DNA from: Hyphomicrobiales bacterium
Lineage (GTDB): Bacteria; Pseudomonadota; Alphaproteobacteria; Rhizobiales; Aestuariivirgaceae
Assembly (NCBI GenBank): GCA_027051995.1
Contig: JALUFY010000011.1
Location: 1-6,542, forward strand
Reading direction: 5' to 3'
Length of the DNA stretch: 6,542 nucleotides
Each line of letters starts with the position of its first letter. Within the stretch, counting starts at the first letter, position 1. Made by a program: the position numbers and the translations under genes. The notes beneath the pieces are model-generated. The model had not been told where the DNA came from and did not search any database. It saw only the letters and a program-made list of their open reading frames with translations. Positions 6,058-6,542 of the stretch are shown here, in pieces.

Positions 6058-6542
6058 ATGAACCTGGCTTGCCGGATTGACATGAATCCATATTCCGGAA
6101 ACCGAAAGGACGCCCCCGGCGGGAGCGCGGACGGCGGGGGGATGGATGATCCCTTCGCCCTGCTCCTGCGCGATCACGAGGTTCAGTGGCGCATGTGCGG
6201 ATGGCTGGAGGAGATCGCCGACGCCCTGCCGCGCAACGCGCCGCCGCTCTTGTGCCGCAAGGCGGCGGAATGCCTGCGCCGGGACATGCCCCTGCATCAC
6301 CGGGAGGAGGAAGAGGGGCTCTTTCCGCTGCTGCTGGCGCGCGCCAGGGAGACGGACATGGCCGGGGAGATCATCGCCCGGCTGCGCGAGGAACACGCCT
6401 CAGACGAGGGCTTCGCCGAGGAGCTGACCGGCACGCTGGCGCGGCTGGAGGCCGGAGAAGCGCCGGACAATCCCGACATGCTGGGCTACATGCTGCGCGG
6501 CTTCTTCGAGAACTACCGCCGCCACATCCACTGGGAAAACAC
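6058..6542 (+). CDS. Hemerythrin/HHE-domain protein, 3' end cut off
   Basis: Probable di-iron four-helix-bundle protein of the hemerythrin HHE-cation-binding family, likely binding O2 or NO or sensing iron/oxygen; the exact role is unknown. With the ATG at 6058, 161 residues are visible and the frame is open at the right edge. Iron-ligand motifs appear in order: RDHE (His40), HHREEEE (His80, His81, Glu84-85), REEHASDE (His113) and HIHWE (His156, Glu160). No signal peptide or membrane segment is seen, so it is probably cytoplasmic. Possible starts are ATG 6058 (GGGACGG a few bases upstream), ATG 6082 and ATG 6142; an in-frame stop at 6040-6042 excludes anything further up. Residues 1-29 are Gly/polar-rich and outside the domain, so the start is unsettled. 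It is divergent from ccoN, and a FNR/FixK-like box lies 44 nt before the first ATG, suggesting low-oxygen control. Confidence 0.82.
   Translation, partial: MNLACRIDMNPYSGNRKDAPGGSADGGGMDDPFALLLRDHEVQWRMCGWLEEIADALPRNAPPLLCRKAAECLRRDMPLHHREEEEGLFPLLLARARETDMAGEIIARLREEHASDEGFAEELTGTLARLEAGEAPDNPDMLGYMLRGFFENYRRHIHWEN

Noticed and set aside
5992..6396. Minus-strand frame opposite the hemerythrin-like gene
   Set aside because: Its translation has no domain and overlaps both the promoter region and the convincing HHE frame.
6146..6427. Plus-strand 93-codon frame within the hemerythrin-like gene
   Set aside because: It is a +1-type shadow frame. The frame through 6142 gives the full set of HHE motifs and stays open to the window end.

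Overview
The window carries most of a cbb3-type (C-family haem-copper) cytochrome c oxidase locus on the minus strand, with a divergent hemerythrin-type gene at the right edge. The order (ccoN-ccoO-ccoQ-ccoP, then ccoG and ccoH), the high GC content, the CcoN form with an N-terminal extension, and an FNR/FixK-like site TTGA-N6-TCAT upstream all point to an alphaproteobacterium. The finer placement is not certain. A Caulobacterales/Hyphomonadaceae-like or other GC-rich aquatic lineage would fit, but that is inference only.

Layout on the minus strand, in the direction of transcription: ccoN (5833-4229, catalytic subunit), ccoO (4209-3451, membrane-anchored monohaem cytochrome c), ccoQ (3445-3284, small membrane subunit), ccoP (3278-2394, dihaem cytochrome c). 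These four are tightly spaced (19, 5 and 5 nt) and are clearly one operon. A 363-nt gap follows. It holds two perfect hairpins and, further along, an AT-rich island that could be a promoter. Next comes ccoG (2030-519, iron-sulfur membrane protein, cupric reductase / assembly factor). A 97-nt gap with a third perfect hairpin precedes ccoH (421 to the left edge, assembly factor, 3' end cut off). The copper P-type ATPase ccoI and the small ccoS usually follow; they would lie beyond the left edge and are not seen here.

On the plus strand, a hemerythrin/HHE-domain protein begins near 6058-6142 and runs off the right edge. The intergenic region 5834-6057 between it and ccoN contains the FNR/FixK-like box (6001-6014) and a more degenerate copy (5963-5976). 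The box is placed so that it could drive ccoN, and possibly also the hemerythrin gene.

Together the genes encode a high-affinity terminal oxidase for low oxygen. CcoN reduces O2 at the haem b3-CuB site, CcoO and CcoP feed electrons in from the cytochrome c pool, CcoQ stabilises the complex, and CcoG and CcoH help with copper handling and assembly. The hemerythrin-like protein probably binds O2 or NO through a di-iron centre and may serve the same microaerobic response. Nothing here looks like a wholly undescribed system. The most interesting points are the divergent, possibly co-regulated hemerythrin gene and the set of strong intergenic hairpins that divide the operon.
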